Assembly: GCF_029714205.1 (NCBI RefSeq)
Contig: NZ_CP121648.1
Span: 6,450,501-6,514,500 of the forward strand
DNA length: 64,000 nucleotides
Direction: 5' to 3'
DNA from: Methylobacterium sp. CB376
Lineage (GTDB): Bacteria; Pseudomonadota; Alphaproteobacteria; Rhizobiales; Beijerinckiaceae
This document shows positions 55,261 through 64,000 of the stretch, piece by piece. The position numbers and the translations under genes are program-made. The first letter of the stretch is position 1. The number at the start of each line of letters is the position of its first letter. The notes below the pieces were generated by a model. That model was not told where the DNA came from. It did not search any database and saw only the letters and a list, made by a program, of their open reading frames with translations.

Positions 55261-57600
55261 ATGTTGCTGTCGCGCCGCGTTCACGCGCCCGGGGCCTCCC
55301 CCGGTGCCCCGCCGGAGACGGCCCCGCGGGGGCCGGGGCTGTTCGGGGCCCTGGTCGTCGGGGTGGCGCTGGCGCTCGCCCTCGCCACCTTCCTGATCCT
55401 GGTCGGGGCCACCGGCATCGCCCCGACCCACGACGTCGTCGTCGCGCTGCTGCTCGGCAACGTCGCCCTGGTGATCGGCCTCGTGGTGGTGATCGCCTGG
55501 GAGGCCCGGGTCTTCCTGCGGGCGCGGCAGGCCAATGCCCGGGTGGCGCGGCTGCACACCCGCATCGTCGGCCTGTTCAGCCTCATCGCCACCCTGCCCA
55601 CCATCCTGCTCGCGGTCGTGGCCTCGATCACCCTGGAGCGCGGCCTCTCGCCCTGGTTCTCCGACCGGATGCGCAACGTCGTGCTGATGTCCGTCGACGT
55701 CGCCGACGCCTACCTGACCAACCAGTGCCAGAGCCTCGCCCGCGAGGCCCGCATCCTCTCGGACGATCTCACCCGGGCGCGCCCCGCCTTCGAGGTCGAG
55801 CGGGCGTGGTTCGAGAACTTCCTCACCGCGCGCGCGAGCTCCCTCGGGCTGCCGATCGCCCGCATCATGCGCTCCGCCGACGAGACCGTGGCGCGCGCCA
55901 ACATCGACGTGCTCAAGAACCCGCCGCTGCCCTCCGCGGCCGATTTCGAGGAGGCCGCCAAGTCCAACGACCCGACCTGCCTGCTGCCCCGCGAGGGCCG
56001 CGTCTTCGGGGCCCTGATGAAGCTGCCGGCCTACGGCGACGCCTACCTGCTGATCGAGCGCGAGGTGACGCGCCTCGCCGTCGAGTTCCCGGGCGTCTCG
56101 CGGGCGGCGGCGACCGAGTTCCTCACCATCGATGCCGGGCGGCGCAGCGTGCAGATCGCCTTCGCCAGCATGTTCGCCCTGATCGCCCTGATCGCCCTGC
56201 TCTCGGCGGTCTGGTTCGGGCTCAACTTCGCCAACCGGTTCGTCGCCCCGATCCGCCGCCTCATCAACGCCGCCGACCAAGTCGCCTCCGGCAACTTCTA
56301 CGCCCAGGTCCCGCACCGCAAGACCGAGGGGGACCTCCAGCACCTGGGCGAGAGCTTCAACAAGATGACCCAGGAGCTGCGCCGCCAGCACGACGGGCTG
56401 ATCGAGGCGCGCGACCAGATCGACCGCCGCCGCCGCTTCACCGAGGCGGTCCTCGCCGGCGTGCCGGCCGGCGTGCTCGGGATCGACGCGGAGGGCGTCA
56501 TCACCATCGCCAATCCCTCGGCCGAGCGGATGCTCGGCCTCACCCCGCAGGAACTCGTCGGCACGCCCCTGCGGGTCGCGGTGCCGGAACTGGCGGGCCT
56601 CCTCGGCGCCTCCGGCGAGGGGCGCCTGCGCCCGCTCCAGCAGCAGATCCAGATCACCCGCAAGGGCCGCGAGCGCACCATCGACGTGCGGGTCACCAGC
56701 GAGCAGGCGCAGGGCATCGACCGCGGCCACGTCGTCACCCTCGACGACATCACGGACCTCGTCGCCGCCCAGCGCACCTCCGCCTGGGCCGACGTCGCCC
56801 GGCGCATCGCCCACGAGATCAAGAACCCGCTCACCCCCATCCAGCTCTCGGCCGAGCGCATCCGCCGCAAGTACGGCAAGGTCATCACCACCGACAAGGA
56901 CGTGTTCGAGCAGTGCACCGCCACGATCGTGCGCCAAGTCGACGACATCAAGCGGATGGTCGACGAGTTCTCGTCGTTCGCCCGGATGCCCAAGCCGGCG
57001 ATCTCCCGCAACGACCTGACCGAGATCGTGAAGCAGAACCTGTTCATGATGCGGGTGGCGCATCCCGACATCGATTTCGCGATGGAGGGGGAGGGCACCC
57101 GGATCAGCGCCGCCTTCGACACGCGCCTCCTCTCCCAGGCGGTCACCAACATCCTCAAGAACGCCGTCGAGGCGGTCCAGGCGGTGCCGGAGGCGGAGCG
57201 CGGCCGCGGGCGGATCGCCGTGCGCCTCCTGGAGGAGGGGGACGGCGCCGTGATCGAGATCACCGACAACGGCAAGGGTTTTCCGGCCGAAGGGCGCCAG
57301 AGGCTGCTCGAGCCCTATATGACGACCCGCGAGGGGGGGACCGGCCTCGGGCTGGCGATCGTGAGCAAGGTCTTGGAAGAGCACGGCGGCGGCATCGATC
57401 TCAACGACAATCCGGCGGGGCGGGGCGGGCAGGTGCGCATGCGCCTCCTGCGCGAGGTGCCGCGCCCCGCCTCGCCCGAGGGCGCGGCCGCCCCGGCCCA
57501 GAGCGCGGCGGCCCAAGGCGCGGCCGCCCAAGGCGCGGCGGGGCAGGGCGCGGCGGGGCAGGACGCCCCGGCGCCGAGCGCGCAGGGGGCCGCACCGTGA
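55261..57600 (+). CDS. ntrY: Nitrogen-related sensor histidine kinase NtrY
   Basis: A 779-residue membrane kinase. Three N-terminal hydrophobic segments (LFGALVVGVALALALATFLI, VVVALLLGNVALVIGLVVVI, VGLFSLIATLPTILLAVVAS), a periplasmic loop and another helix (FASMFALIALIALLSAVWFG) precede a HAMP linker, a PAS domain and the H box [20 protein letters not shown] with His near 518. N box ILKNAVEAVQ and G box GGTGLGLAIV are intact. The C-terminus ends in an Ala/Gln/Gly repeat tail. ATG 55261 begins MLLSRRVHAPG. It pairs with ntrX, 212 nt downstream. Confidence 0.96.
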   Translation: MLLSRRVHAPGASPGAPPETAPRGPGLFGALVVGVALALALATFLILVGATGIAPTHDVVVALLLGNVALVIGLVVVIAWEARVFLRARQANARVARLHTRIVGLFSLIATLPTILLAVVASITLERGLSPWFSDRMRNVVLMSVDVADAYLTNQCQSLAREARILSDDLTRARPAFEVERAWFENFLTARASSLGLPIARIMRSADETVARANIDVLKNPPLPSAADFEEAAKSNDPTCLLPREGRVFGALMKLPAYGDAYLLIEREVTRLAVEFPGVSRAAATEFLTIDAGRRSVQIAFASMFALIALIALLSAVWFGLNFANRFVAPIRRLINAADQVASGNFYAQVPHRKTEGDLQHLGESFNKMTQELRRQHDGLIEARDQIDRRRRFTEAVLAGVPAGVLGIDAEGVITIANPSAERMLGLTPQELVGTPLRVAVPELAGLLGASGEGRLRPLQQQIQITRKGRERTIDVRVTSEQAQGIDRGHVVTLDDITDLVAAQRTSAWADVARRIAHEIKNPLTPIQLSAERIRRKYGKVITTDKDVFEQCTATIVRQVDDIKRMVDEFSSFARMPKPAISRNDLTEIVKQNLFMMRVAHPDIDFAMEGEGTRISAAFDTRLLSQAVTNILKNAVEAVQAVPEAERGRGRIAVRLLEEGDGAVIEITDNGKGFPAEGRQRLLEPYMTTREGGTGLGLAIVSKVLEEHGGGIDLNDNPAGRGGQVRMRLLREVPRPASPEGAAAPAQSAAAQGAAAQGAAGQGAAGQDAPAPSAQGAAP

Positions 57601-57604
57601 GCCG

Positions 57605-57673
57605 GCCGATCTCCGCTCGGGGGCCGATCTCCGCTCGGGAGCCGCTCCGCTCGGGAGCCGATCTCCGTTCGGC
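57605..57673. repeat. Tandem repeat in the ntrY-ntrX gap
   Basis: About four imperfect copies of GCCGATCTCCGCTCGGGAG lie just after the ntrY stop. The surrounding 57601-57812 has no gene. Confidence 0.7.
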
Positions 57674-57812
57674 GGCCGGGCGCCGCAGCGCGCCGCGGGC
57701 GAGCGCCCCGCGGCCCGGCGCGGCGCGCCGGCAGGGCCGGACAAGCCATCGCGAGAACCATCAGGGTGCGGCCGCAGGGCCGGGCATCCGCAGCGCCGGG
57801 AGGCCGTGACCG

Positions 57813-59183
57813 ATGAGCGCCGACATCCTGATCGTCGACGACGAGGCCGACATCCGCGACCTCGTGGCGGGCATCCTCGACGACGAGGGCCACCGCACCC
57901 GCACGGCCGGGTCCTCCGACGAGGCGCTCGCCGCCATCGAGCAGCGCCGGCCCCACCTCGTCTTCCTCGACATATGGCTGCAGGGCTCGCGCCTCGACGG
58001 GCTCCAGCTCCTCGACGTGATCAAGGCCCAGGCCCCGGACCTGCCCGTGGTGATGATCTCGGGCCACGGCAACATCGAGACCGCGGTCTCGGCCATCAAG
58101 GCGGGCGCCTACGACTTCATCGAGAAGCCGTTCAAGGCCGACCGGCTGATCCTGGTGGCCGAGCGGGCGCTCGAAGCCTCGCGCCTCAAGCGCGAGGTGC
58201 GCGACCTCAAGGCCCGCTCCGGCCAGGCGAGCCGCATCGTCGGCGGCTCGGTGGCGGTGAACCAGCTGCGCCAGACCATCGAGCGGGTCGCCCCCACCAA
58301 TGCCCGCGTGATGATCTCGGGCGCGCCGGGCTCCGGCAAGGAGCTCTCGGCCCGCACCCTCCACGCGGCCTCGGGCCGGGCGAGCGGCCCCTTCGTGGTG
58401 ATCAACGCCGCCACGATCACGCCCGAGACCATGGAGGCGGAGCTGTTCGGGGTCGAGGCCGCGGACGGGCGGCCCCGCCGCGTCGGCGCCCTGGAGGAGG
58501 CCCACGGCGGCACCCTCTACATCGACGAGGTCGCGGACATGCCCCGCGAGACCCAGAACCGCATCCTGCGGGTCCTCGTCGACCAGAACTTCCAGCGCGT
58601 CGGCGGCACCACCCGGGTCCATGTCGACGTGCGCATCATCTCCTCCTCCTCGCGCGACCTCGCCGAGGAGATCGCGGGCGGCCGCTTCCGGGAGGACCTC
58701 TTCCACCGCCTCAGCGTGGTGCCGATCCGGGTGCCGCCGCTGGCCGAGCGCCGCGAGGACGTGCCGGAGCTGATCGGCTTCTTCATGGAGCAGATCTCGA
58801 TGGCGACCGGCCTGCCCCAGCGCCGGATCGCCCCCGACGCCATGGCGGTGCTGCAATCCCACGACTGGCCCGGCAACGTCCGCCAGCTGCGCAACAACGT
58901 CGAGCGGCTGATGATCCTCACCCAGGGCGATCCCGAGACCGAGGTCACCACCGAGATGCTGCCGAGCGAGGTCGGCGCCCTCGTCCCCACCACCCCGAGC
59001 GGGGCGGGGGGCGAGAAGCTGATGAGCCTCGCCCTGCGCGAGGCCCGCGAGATCTTCGAGCGGGAGTACCTGGTCGCCCAGATCGCCCGCTTCTCCGGCA
59101 ACATCTCCCGCACCGCCGAGTTCATCGGCATGGAGCGCTCCGCCCTGCACCGGAAGCTCAAGTCGCTCGGCATCGGCGCGTGA
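57813..59183 (+). CDS. ntrX: Nitrogen-related response regulator NtrX
   Basis: A 456-residue regulator. Receiver domain (ADILIVDDEADIRDLVAGIL, phospho-acceptor Asp in LVFLDIWLQGS near 52, KPFKADRL), then an AAA+ domain with GAPGSGKELSART and TLYIDEVADMP. In place of the sigma-54 GAFTGA loop it has GVEAADGRPRRVGA, as usual for NtrX, so it probably does not activate sigma-54 promoters in the NtrC way. The C-terminal HTH is FSGNISRTAEFIGMERSALH. A strong terminator follows. Confidence 0.97.
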   Translation: MSADILIVDDEADIRDLVAGILDDEGHRTRTAGSSDEALAAIEQRRPHLVFLDIWLQGSRLDGLQLLDVIKAQAPDLPVVMISGHGNIETAVSAIKAGAYDFIEKPFKADRLILVAERALEASRLKREVRDLKARSGQASRIVGGSVAVNQLRQTIERVAPTNARVMISGAPGSGKELSARTLHAASGRASGPFVVINAATITPETMEAELFGVEAADGRPRRVGALEEAHGGTLYIDEVADMPRETQNRILRVLVDQNFQRVGGTTRVHVDVRIISSSSRDLAEEIAGGRFREDLFHRLSVVPIRVPPLAERREDVPELIGFFMEQISMATGLPQRRIAPDAMAVLQSHDWPGNVRQLRNNVERLMILTQGDPETEVTTEMLPSEVGALVPTTPSGAGGEKLMSLALREAREIFEREYLVAQIARFSGNISRTAEFIGMERSALHRKLKSLGIGA

Positions 59184-59189
59184 TCCGGC

Positions 59190-59227
59190 GCGGCCGGTCC
59201 GCATTTGACAATGCGGACCGGCCGCGA
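59190..59227 (+). terminator. Strong hairpin after ntrX
   Basis: A perfect 16-bp stem (GCGGCCGGTCCGCATT 59191-59206 with 59211-59226), extended by one C-G pair, with loop TGAC. It lies 7 nt after the ntrX stop and is followed by ATCTTGC. Confidence 0.85.
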
Positions 59228-59432
59228 TCTTGCTATGAGCCACGCGGCCGCCGCGGGCGCCCCGACCGGGTCGTCTGGCCGGTGTCTCGCGTCGCGGCCG
59301 GATGCCTCTTGCGCCGGGCCGAGCTTCACCGTGTAATGGGTCTCGGGTCCGGGGCCGCGTCTCGCGGCCCGCAAGAATCAACGGAGCGACCCGTCATCCG
59401 GGGCCGGCAGCGGGTTCACAAGGATAAGAAGA

Positions 59433-59687
59433 ATGGCGGGCGAGCGCGCTCAGAATCTGCAGGACACTTTCCTCAATCACGTCCGCAAGAACAAGATCCC
59501 TCTCACGATCTTCCTGGTCAACGGCGTCAAGCTGCAGGGCGTGGTGACTTGGTTCGACAATTTCTGCGTGCTGCTGCGGCGGGATGGACATTCGCAGCTG
59601 GTCTATAAGCACGCGATCTCGACGATCATGCCCGGTCATCCGGTGCAGCTCTTCGAGCAGGGCGAGGAGGGCGCCGAGAAGGGCTGA
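59433..59687 (+). CDS. hfq: RNA chaperone Hfq
   Basis: An 84-residue Sm-like protein. Sm1 motif ([38 protein letters not shown]) and Sm2 ([14 protein letters not shown], with the KH pair of the RNA-binding rim). It mediates small-RNA regulation and mRNA stability. The short C-terminal tail ([13 protein letters not shown]) is normal for alphaproteobacteria. ntrX-hfq-hflX is the usual order. A hairpin follows its stop. Confidence 0.98.
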
Positions 59688-59701
59688 GCCCGGTCCTCCT
59701 C

Positions 59702-59735
59702 GCGCCGGGGCGGCGAATCCGCCCCCCGGCGCTTG
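59702..59735 (+). terminator. Hairpin after hfq
   Basis: GCGCCGGGGCGG at 59702-59713 pairs with CCGCCCCCCGGCGC at 59719-59732 apart from a small bulge, followed by TTGATT. Confidence 0.65.
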
Positions 59736-59828
59736 ATTGCGGCCGGCCCACCTCCAATCTGACACCGATCGCCGGGCAGCGGATCGGCCCGCCGGCCTGC
59801 GGCGGGATTCTGGTGAGATCGGCACTTC

Positions 59829-61252
59829 ATGGAACCTCGGATCCCGGGTGACACCCGGCTGTCGGACGAGGCGCGGCCGGGCGAGGCCCGGCTGCAGCGG
59901 ATGGCGGAGCCGGAGGGCACCATCGCGGCCGCCACCCGGACCCTCGTGCTCGGCCCCTACCTCACGCGGAGGGGCGACGCGGCGCGGGCGCCCACCCGCC
60001 CCCCGAGGCGAGGCTCGACGAGGCGGTGGGGCTCGCCGCCGCCATCGACCTCGCGGTGGTCGACCGGCTGATGCTCCCGGTCCAGGCGATCCGGCCCTCG
60101 ACCTACCTGGGCAAGGGCCGCGTCGAGGAGATCGCCGGGCGGATCGCCGCCGAATCCGTGCGCCTCGTGGTGATGGATTGCGCCCTCTCGCCGGTGCAGC
60201 AGCGCAACCTGGAGAAGGCGTGGGGCGTCAAGGTCATCGACCGGACCGGGATGATCCTGGAGATCTTCGGGCGCCGCGCCTCCACCCGCGAGGGCGCGCT
60301 CCAGGTCGAGCACGCCCATCTCGCCTATCAGCGCAGCCGCCTCGTCCGCTCCTGGACCCACCTCGAGCGCCAGCGCGGCGGCTTCGGCTTCCTCGGCGGC
60401 CCCGGCGAGACCCAGATCGAGGCCGACCGGCGCCTGATCCAGGAGCGCATGACCCGCATCGAGCGCGAACTCGGGACCGTCACCCGCACCCGCGGCCTGC
60501 ACCGGCAGAGCCGCCGCCGCGTGCCCTACCCGATCGTGGCGCTGGTCGGCTACACCAATGCCGGCAAGTCGACCCTGTTCAACCGCCTCACCGAGGCCGA
60601 GGTGCGGGCCGAGGACATGCTGTTCGCGACCCTCGATCCCACCGCCCGGGCGATCAAGCTGCCGCACGGCGAGACCGCGATCCTGTCCGACACGGTCGGC
60701 TTCATCTCCGACCTGCCGACCATGCTGATCGCGGCGTTCCGGGCGACGCTGGAGGACGTGATCGAGGCCGACATCCTGCTCCACGTCCGCGACATGGCGC
60801 ACGAGGACACGCAGGCCCAGGGGGAGGACGTGCAGGCGGTGCTCGCCGAACTCGGCATCGCCCCGCAGGCGGACCGGATCATCGAGGTCTGGAACAAGGC
60901 CGACCTGCTCGGCCCGGAGGAGCGCGAGCGCCTGCTCAACCTCAGCCGGCAGACCGGCACCCGGCCGGTCCTGATCTCGGCCCTCACCGGGGAGGGAACC
61001 GACGCGCTCCTGGCCCGGATCGAGGGGCGCATCGCCGAGAGCCGGGCGAGCTTCGCCCTCGTGCTCGACCCGGCCGAGGGGGCCGGGCTGCACTGGCTCT
61101 ACGAGAATGCCGAGGTGCTCGACCGGCGGGAGGATGCGGGCGGGCGGCTCCACCTCGTGGTGCGCGTCGCCCCCGAGAAGGAGCCCCGCCTCCTCAATCG
61201 GTTCGGCACGGCCCGGCGCCTGCGCGCCGCCGGGGAGGCGGCCCGGCCCTGA
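59829..61252 (+). CDS. hflX: GTPase HflX, broken by a one-base frameshift
   Basis: A ribosome-associated GTPase gene of about 475 codons. The first frame from ATG 59829 gives [20 protein letters not shown] and [20 protein letters not shown]. At a six-C run (59999-60004) one base is missing. The protein resumes in the next frame as [50 protein letters not shown], the G1 motif [18 protein letters not shown] and NKADLL. If translated only from GTG 60026 it would lack most of the N-terminal HflX domain. HflX rescues stalled ribosomes, and a gene this intact elsewhere makes a sequence error plausible. Confidence 0.9.
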
Positions 61253-61328
61253 CCGGGATCCCCGCGCCGGGGCGGGCCGCTTCGGTCCGCCCTTGCGCGG
61301 CGGCCCCCGACGGCGCAGGGACATCTCC

Positions 61329-62378
61329 ATGCTGTTCGGACTCCACATCCACCACCCGGCGCATCTCTCGATCTGGATCGCCCCGGACGACCAGCGCGTC
61401 GTCCCGCGCATCAAGGTGACGGTCGACGGCGTCACCACGGTCAGCTCGGCGAACGAGGTCGATCACAACCTCAAATCCTGGGGCTGGCACTCGACCGGCC
61501 TGTGCGCGTTCAACCTCCACGACGGGGCCTTCCCGGGCCTGAGCGAGGCCGCCCTGCTGGAGGTCCGCGACTACGACACCAACATCCTGCTCTACCGCCG
61601 CAGCCGCGAACTCGGCGACACGCAGCGCCGGGTGCTCTTCCTCGACCACACCATCGGCCAGGCCAGTCCCCTCCGGGACACCCTGTTCTCGAAATTCCAG
61701 ATCTCCCACCTGATGCTCAAGGGCGTGAGCCAGCCCGTCCTCAACTGCATCATCGGCAATCAATTCCTCAACTCGCTGTTCTGCTACGGCCCGATCTTCT
61801 ATCCGGTCTGCGAATCCTTTCTGATCGAGCACAAGTTCCTCAAGATCTTCCTGGCGCACGACCCCTACCTGGAGCTGGCCCGCCGCATCTTCTGGCTGCG
61901 CAGGGTCTCGGAGCTGGCGGTCAGCAGCGCACGCCACTGGCAGATCGAGGAGATCGTTGATGCGTGCTACTTCGCCTCCTCGCTCGATTTCAGCGATCTG
62001 CCGCTCCTCAAGAAGAGTTTCCGGAATCTCGATGCCAAGACCACCAACACCCTGTCGAACCCGATGACCCGCTATCTCGGCGCCCGGGACGAGCGCGAGG
62101 CGCTGAATCCGGGCCACTGGTCGACGGCGATCCAGAACCTGTCGCGCTTCGAGGTGGTCGGGCACCACGACTATGCCGGGGAATTCTCGGCCTCGGTGAT
62201 GCAGGCCCTCGACCTCCCCTACGAGGAGCCGGTGCCCCGGCCCGGGCCGCGCCAGGAGGTGCGCGACGCCGCCGAGATGCTGCGGGCGGTCAGGAACGCC
62301 GCCCCCCTGGTCGAGATGGACCTCGACCTCAGCGAGCGCATCCGCTCCCTGGTCGAGAAGTACTGGAAGCAAGCCTGA
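61329..62378 (+). CDS. Hypothetical protein, possibly surface-glycan related
   Basis: A 349-residue protein starting [20 protein letters not shown]. It has no signal peptide. It shows a beta-rich first half ([40 protein letters not shown]) and a helical second half ([37 protein letters not shown]). I do not recognise the family. It lies 76 nt after hflX and about 180 nt before a GT61 glycosyltransferase, so a role with that enzyme is possible but unproven. Codon use matches the core genome. Confidence 0.6.
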   Translation: MLFGLHIHHPAHLSIWIAPDDQRVVPRIKVTVDGVTTVSSANEVDHNLKSWGWHSTGLCAFNLHDGAFPGLSEAALLEVRDYDTNILLYRRSRELGDTQRRVLFLDHTIGQASPLRDTLFSKFQISHLMLKGVSQPVLNCIIGNQFLNSLFCYGPIFYPVCESFLIEHKFLKIFLAHDPYLELARRIFWLRRVSELAVSSARHWQIEEIVDACYFASSLDFSDLPLLKKSFRNLDAKTTNTLSNPMTRYLGARDEREALNPGHWSTAIQNLSRFEVVGHHDYAGEFSASVMQALDLPYEEPVPRPGPRQEVRDAAEMLRAVRNAAPLVEMDLDLSERIRSLVEKYWKQA

Positions 62379-62560
62379 GCCCGGCCGGCGCCGCGCCCCG
62401 CGGCCGGGCCTCGCCCGGCGGCGGGGCAGCGGCCCGGCGGGAGCTTGACCCGGTGGCGGCGGCGCCGCCAACCCGGGGCGCGTGGCGGCGCGCCGCGCGC
62501 CGCCTCGGCGGCCGCGGGACGGGACCGCCGGGTTGAGAGGTCGGTTGAGAGACGCGCGCG

Positions 62561-63793
62561 ATGGCACCCGAACACGATCTGGTCCCGGTCTCATGCGACC
62601 TCGACCGCCTGTACCGGTCGGACGGCTCCTCCGAACTGGCGGACGCGCTGCCCCCGATGGAGCCCTCCAGCCCCGACATCGACTTCGTCGACGACCTGTT
62701 CCCCGCCTACGCGTACGAGCGGCCGGCCCCCCTCACGCAGGTCTGCGGGGACGAGGAGGCGGCGCGGCACATGCGGCAGATCGAGAGCGACATGGCCCGG
62801 GGCGCCCGGCGGGGCGCGGCCTCGGCCCTGTTCCGCATCCGCGACGCCGTCCTGTACGACAACGTCATCCATCTCCTGCGCGGCGCGCGCCGCGCCGTCG
62901 TCTACGAGACCGCGCGGCCGCAGGACCTCGCGCATTTCCCGCTCGACCAGGCGCCGCACCCGATCCGGGACCAGGATTCCTCCGACGGCGCCCTCAACCT
63001 CGTCTTCACGAACTCCGCCTCGTTCAATTACGGCCACTGGCTGGTGGAGGATCTGCCGCGGCTGAAGGCGGTCCGGGTGCTCCGGCGCCGCTTTCCCGGC
63101 CGGCCCATCAACCTGATCATCACGACCTATCACGAGATCATCGACCAGGTGCGGCTGCGCTCGATCAAGCTGATGCTCGAGGGCCTGCGGGGGATCCGGA
63201 TCGTGACGATCACGCGCGACCAGCCGCTGCATTTCGACGTGCTGCACTTCGCCTCGCCGATCGCCCTGCACCCGGTGCTGAAATCCCCCGAGGCGCTCGC
63301 CTTCCTGGCCGGGACGCTGCGGCGCCGGGTGCTGCTCGCGCGCCTGCGCATCGCCCGCGACGCCCTGCTGGCGACGCCCCGGCGCCGGCCCCTGCGGCGG
63401 CGGCTCTTCGTCGACCGCGCGCCGGATTACGGGCGCCGCCTCCTCAACCGGGACGACGTGCTGGCGCTCCTGTCCGGCGAGGGTTTCGAGGTGGTCGATC
63501 CCCTGACCCTGCCGTTCGGCCAGCAGGTCGCGCAGTTCGCCGATGCCGGGGTGGTGGTGGGCGGCATGGGGGCCGCCATGACCAACACGCTGTTCAGCCT
63601 GCCCGGGACGCAGGTGATCCACCTCGCGGCCGAGGGCTGGAACGACCCGTTCTTCTGGGACCTCGCGGCGGTGCGCGGGCACCGCTACCACGCGCTCTAC
63701 GGCGCGAGCGACTCGAAGGAGCGGCCGAACCACGGCGCCTTCACGATCGACCTCGACGCCCTGCGGGCCGCCCTGCGGGCGGCGACCGCCTGA
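62561..63793 (+). CDS. GT61-family glycosyltransferase (DUF563)
   Basis: A 410-residue cytoplasmic enzyme. The central FNYGHWLVEDLPRLKAVRVL is the GT61 NxxHWL/D motif. LFVDRAPDYGRRLLNRDDVL, EGFEVVDPLTLPFGQQVAQF and VVVGGMGAAMTNTLFSLPGT complete the family pattern. Bacterial GT61 members act in capsule, lipopolysaccharide or exopolysaccharide assembly; donor and acceptor are unknown here. ATG 62561 was chosen as the first start after a GC-rich spacer. It is convergent with the gene at the right edge. Confidence 0.88.
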   Translation: MAPEHDLVPVSCDLDRLYRSDGSSELADALPPMEPSSPDIDFVDDLFPAYAYERPAPLTQVCGDEEAARHMRQIESDMARGARRGAASALFRIRDAVLYDNVIHLLRGARRAVVYETARPQDLAHFPLDQAPHPIRDQDSSDGALNLVFTNSASFNYGHWLVEDLPRLKAVRVLRRRFPGRPINLIITTYHEIIDQVRLRSIKLMLEGLRGIRIVTITRDQPLHFDVLHFASPIALHPVLKSPEALAFLAGTLRRRVLLARLRIARDALLATPRRRPLRRRLFVDRAPDYGRRLLNRDDVLALLSGEGFEVVDPLTLPFGQQVAQFADAGVVVGGMGAAMTNTLFSLPGTQVIHLAAEGWNDPFFWDLAAVRGHRYHALYGASDSKERPNHGAFTIDLDALRAALRAATA

Positions 63794-63839
63794 CCGGGGG
63801 CGGCTCGCCCCGCGACCGAGCCCCCGCTCGAGTCCGCCG

Positions 63840-64000
63840 CTACTGCGACCGGCGGCTGAAGGAGACGGCGTAGGCCTGCACCCGCGCGTCGATCAGCGGG
63901 TCGTCCGAGACCTCGATCCCGTCCGGCAGGGCGTTCGGCATGAAGAGCAGCGCCTTCTGGGCCTCCTCGCTGTTCGCGACCGCCTTCGTGAGGGTGAGCG
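63840..64000 (-). CDS. C-terminus of a probable catalase-family peroxidase (partial)
   Basis: Only the last 52 codons are inside the window: LTLTKAVANSEEAQKALLFM, PNALPDGIEVSDDPLIDARV and QAYAVSFSRRSQ before the stop. The GIExSDDPLIxAR...AYAVSFxRR ending resembles the C-terminal tail of SrpA-like, heme catalase-related peroxidases. No catalytic residue is visible, so the call rests on that tail alone. It is convergent with the GT61 gene. Confidence 0.45.
   Translation of the reverse strand, partial: LTLTKAVANSEEAQKALLFMPNALPDGIEVSDDPLIDARVQAYAVSFSRRSQ

Overview
The window is GC-rich chromosomal DNA from an alphaproteobacterium, most likely a Methylobacterium or close relative. The evidence is gene content and order: an eno-ftsB-pdhA-pdhB-pdhC-lpd block, lipA followed by a COQ10/RatA-like gene, cinA and a fused ispDF, then dusB-ntrB-ntrC, ntrY-ntrX-hfq-hflX, plus zinc-less MucR, HWE-type kinases and an EcfG-type promoter. 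The genus is an inference from recollected gene order; no search was run.

Layout. 1-6.9 kb: the 3' part of a cyclase-associated ATPase/TPR regulator, a YnfA-like membrane protein, an HtrA protease, two envelope proteins and a wrecked diguanylate cyclase. 6.9-17.7 kb: an MFS transporter, a small stress-type secreted protein, queF, eno, ftsB and the pyruvate dehydrogenase cluster, which carries DUF5076 and Uma2 genes inside it. 17.7-33.5 kb: an accessory region, partly lower in GC. It holds two integrase remnants bracketing a TadE/TadG pair, two class III cyclase/TolB-like genes on either side of a secreted beta-propeller, a frameshifted PilZ gene, an HWE sensor kinase cut by a decayed IS3 element, and a GT-D/methyltransferase fusion. 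33.5-40.8 kb: an L,D-transpeptidase, small envelope genes, an alpha/beta hydrolase and a KaiC-like ATPase coupled to an HWE kinase. 40.9-48.0 kb: lipoate, quinone, isoprenoid, tRNA-modification and nitrogen-control core genes. 48.1-55.2 kb: a second accessory block that separates ntrBC from ntrYX. It includes a MucR homologue, a Tat-exported metallo-beta-lactamase-fold enzyme overlapping a SCO1 gene, a frameshifted cyclase and an ECF41 sigma operon with a near-consensus ECF41 promoter. 55.3-64.0 kb: ntrY, ntrX, hfq, a frameshifted hflX, an unrecognised protein, a GT61 glycosyltransferase and the end of a probable catalase-family peroxidase.

Two themes stand out. Core operons are interrupted by accessory blocks that contain many decayed genes. 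Several breaks are single-base losses in C or G runs (hflX, the 52-kb cyclase), so some may be sequence errors rather than biology. Non-coding structure is also rich: long perfect palindromes sit in convergent gaps or overlap stop codons, a 105-bp element occurs twice, and one palindrome-bearing insert is flanked by an exact 15-bp direct repeat.
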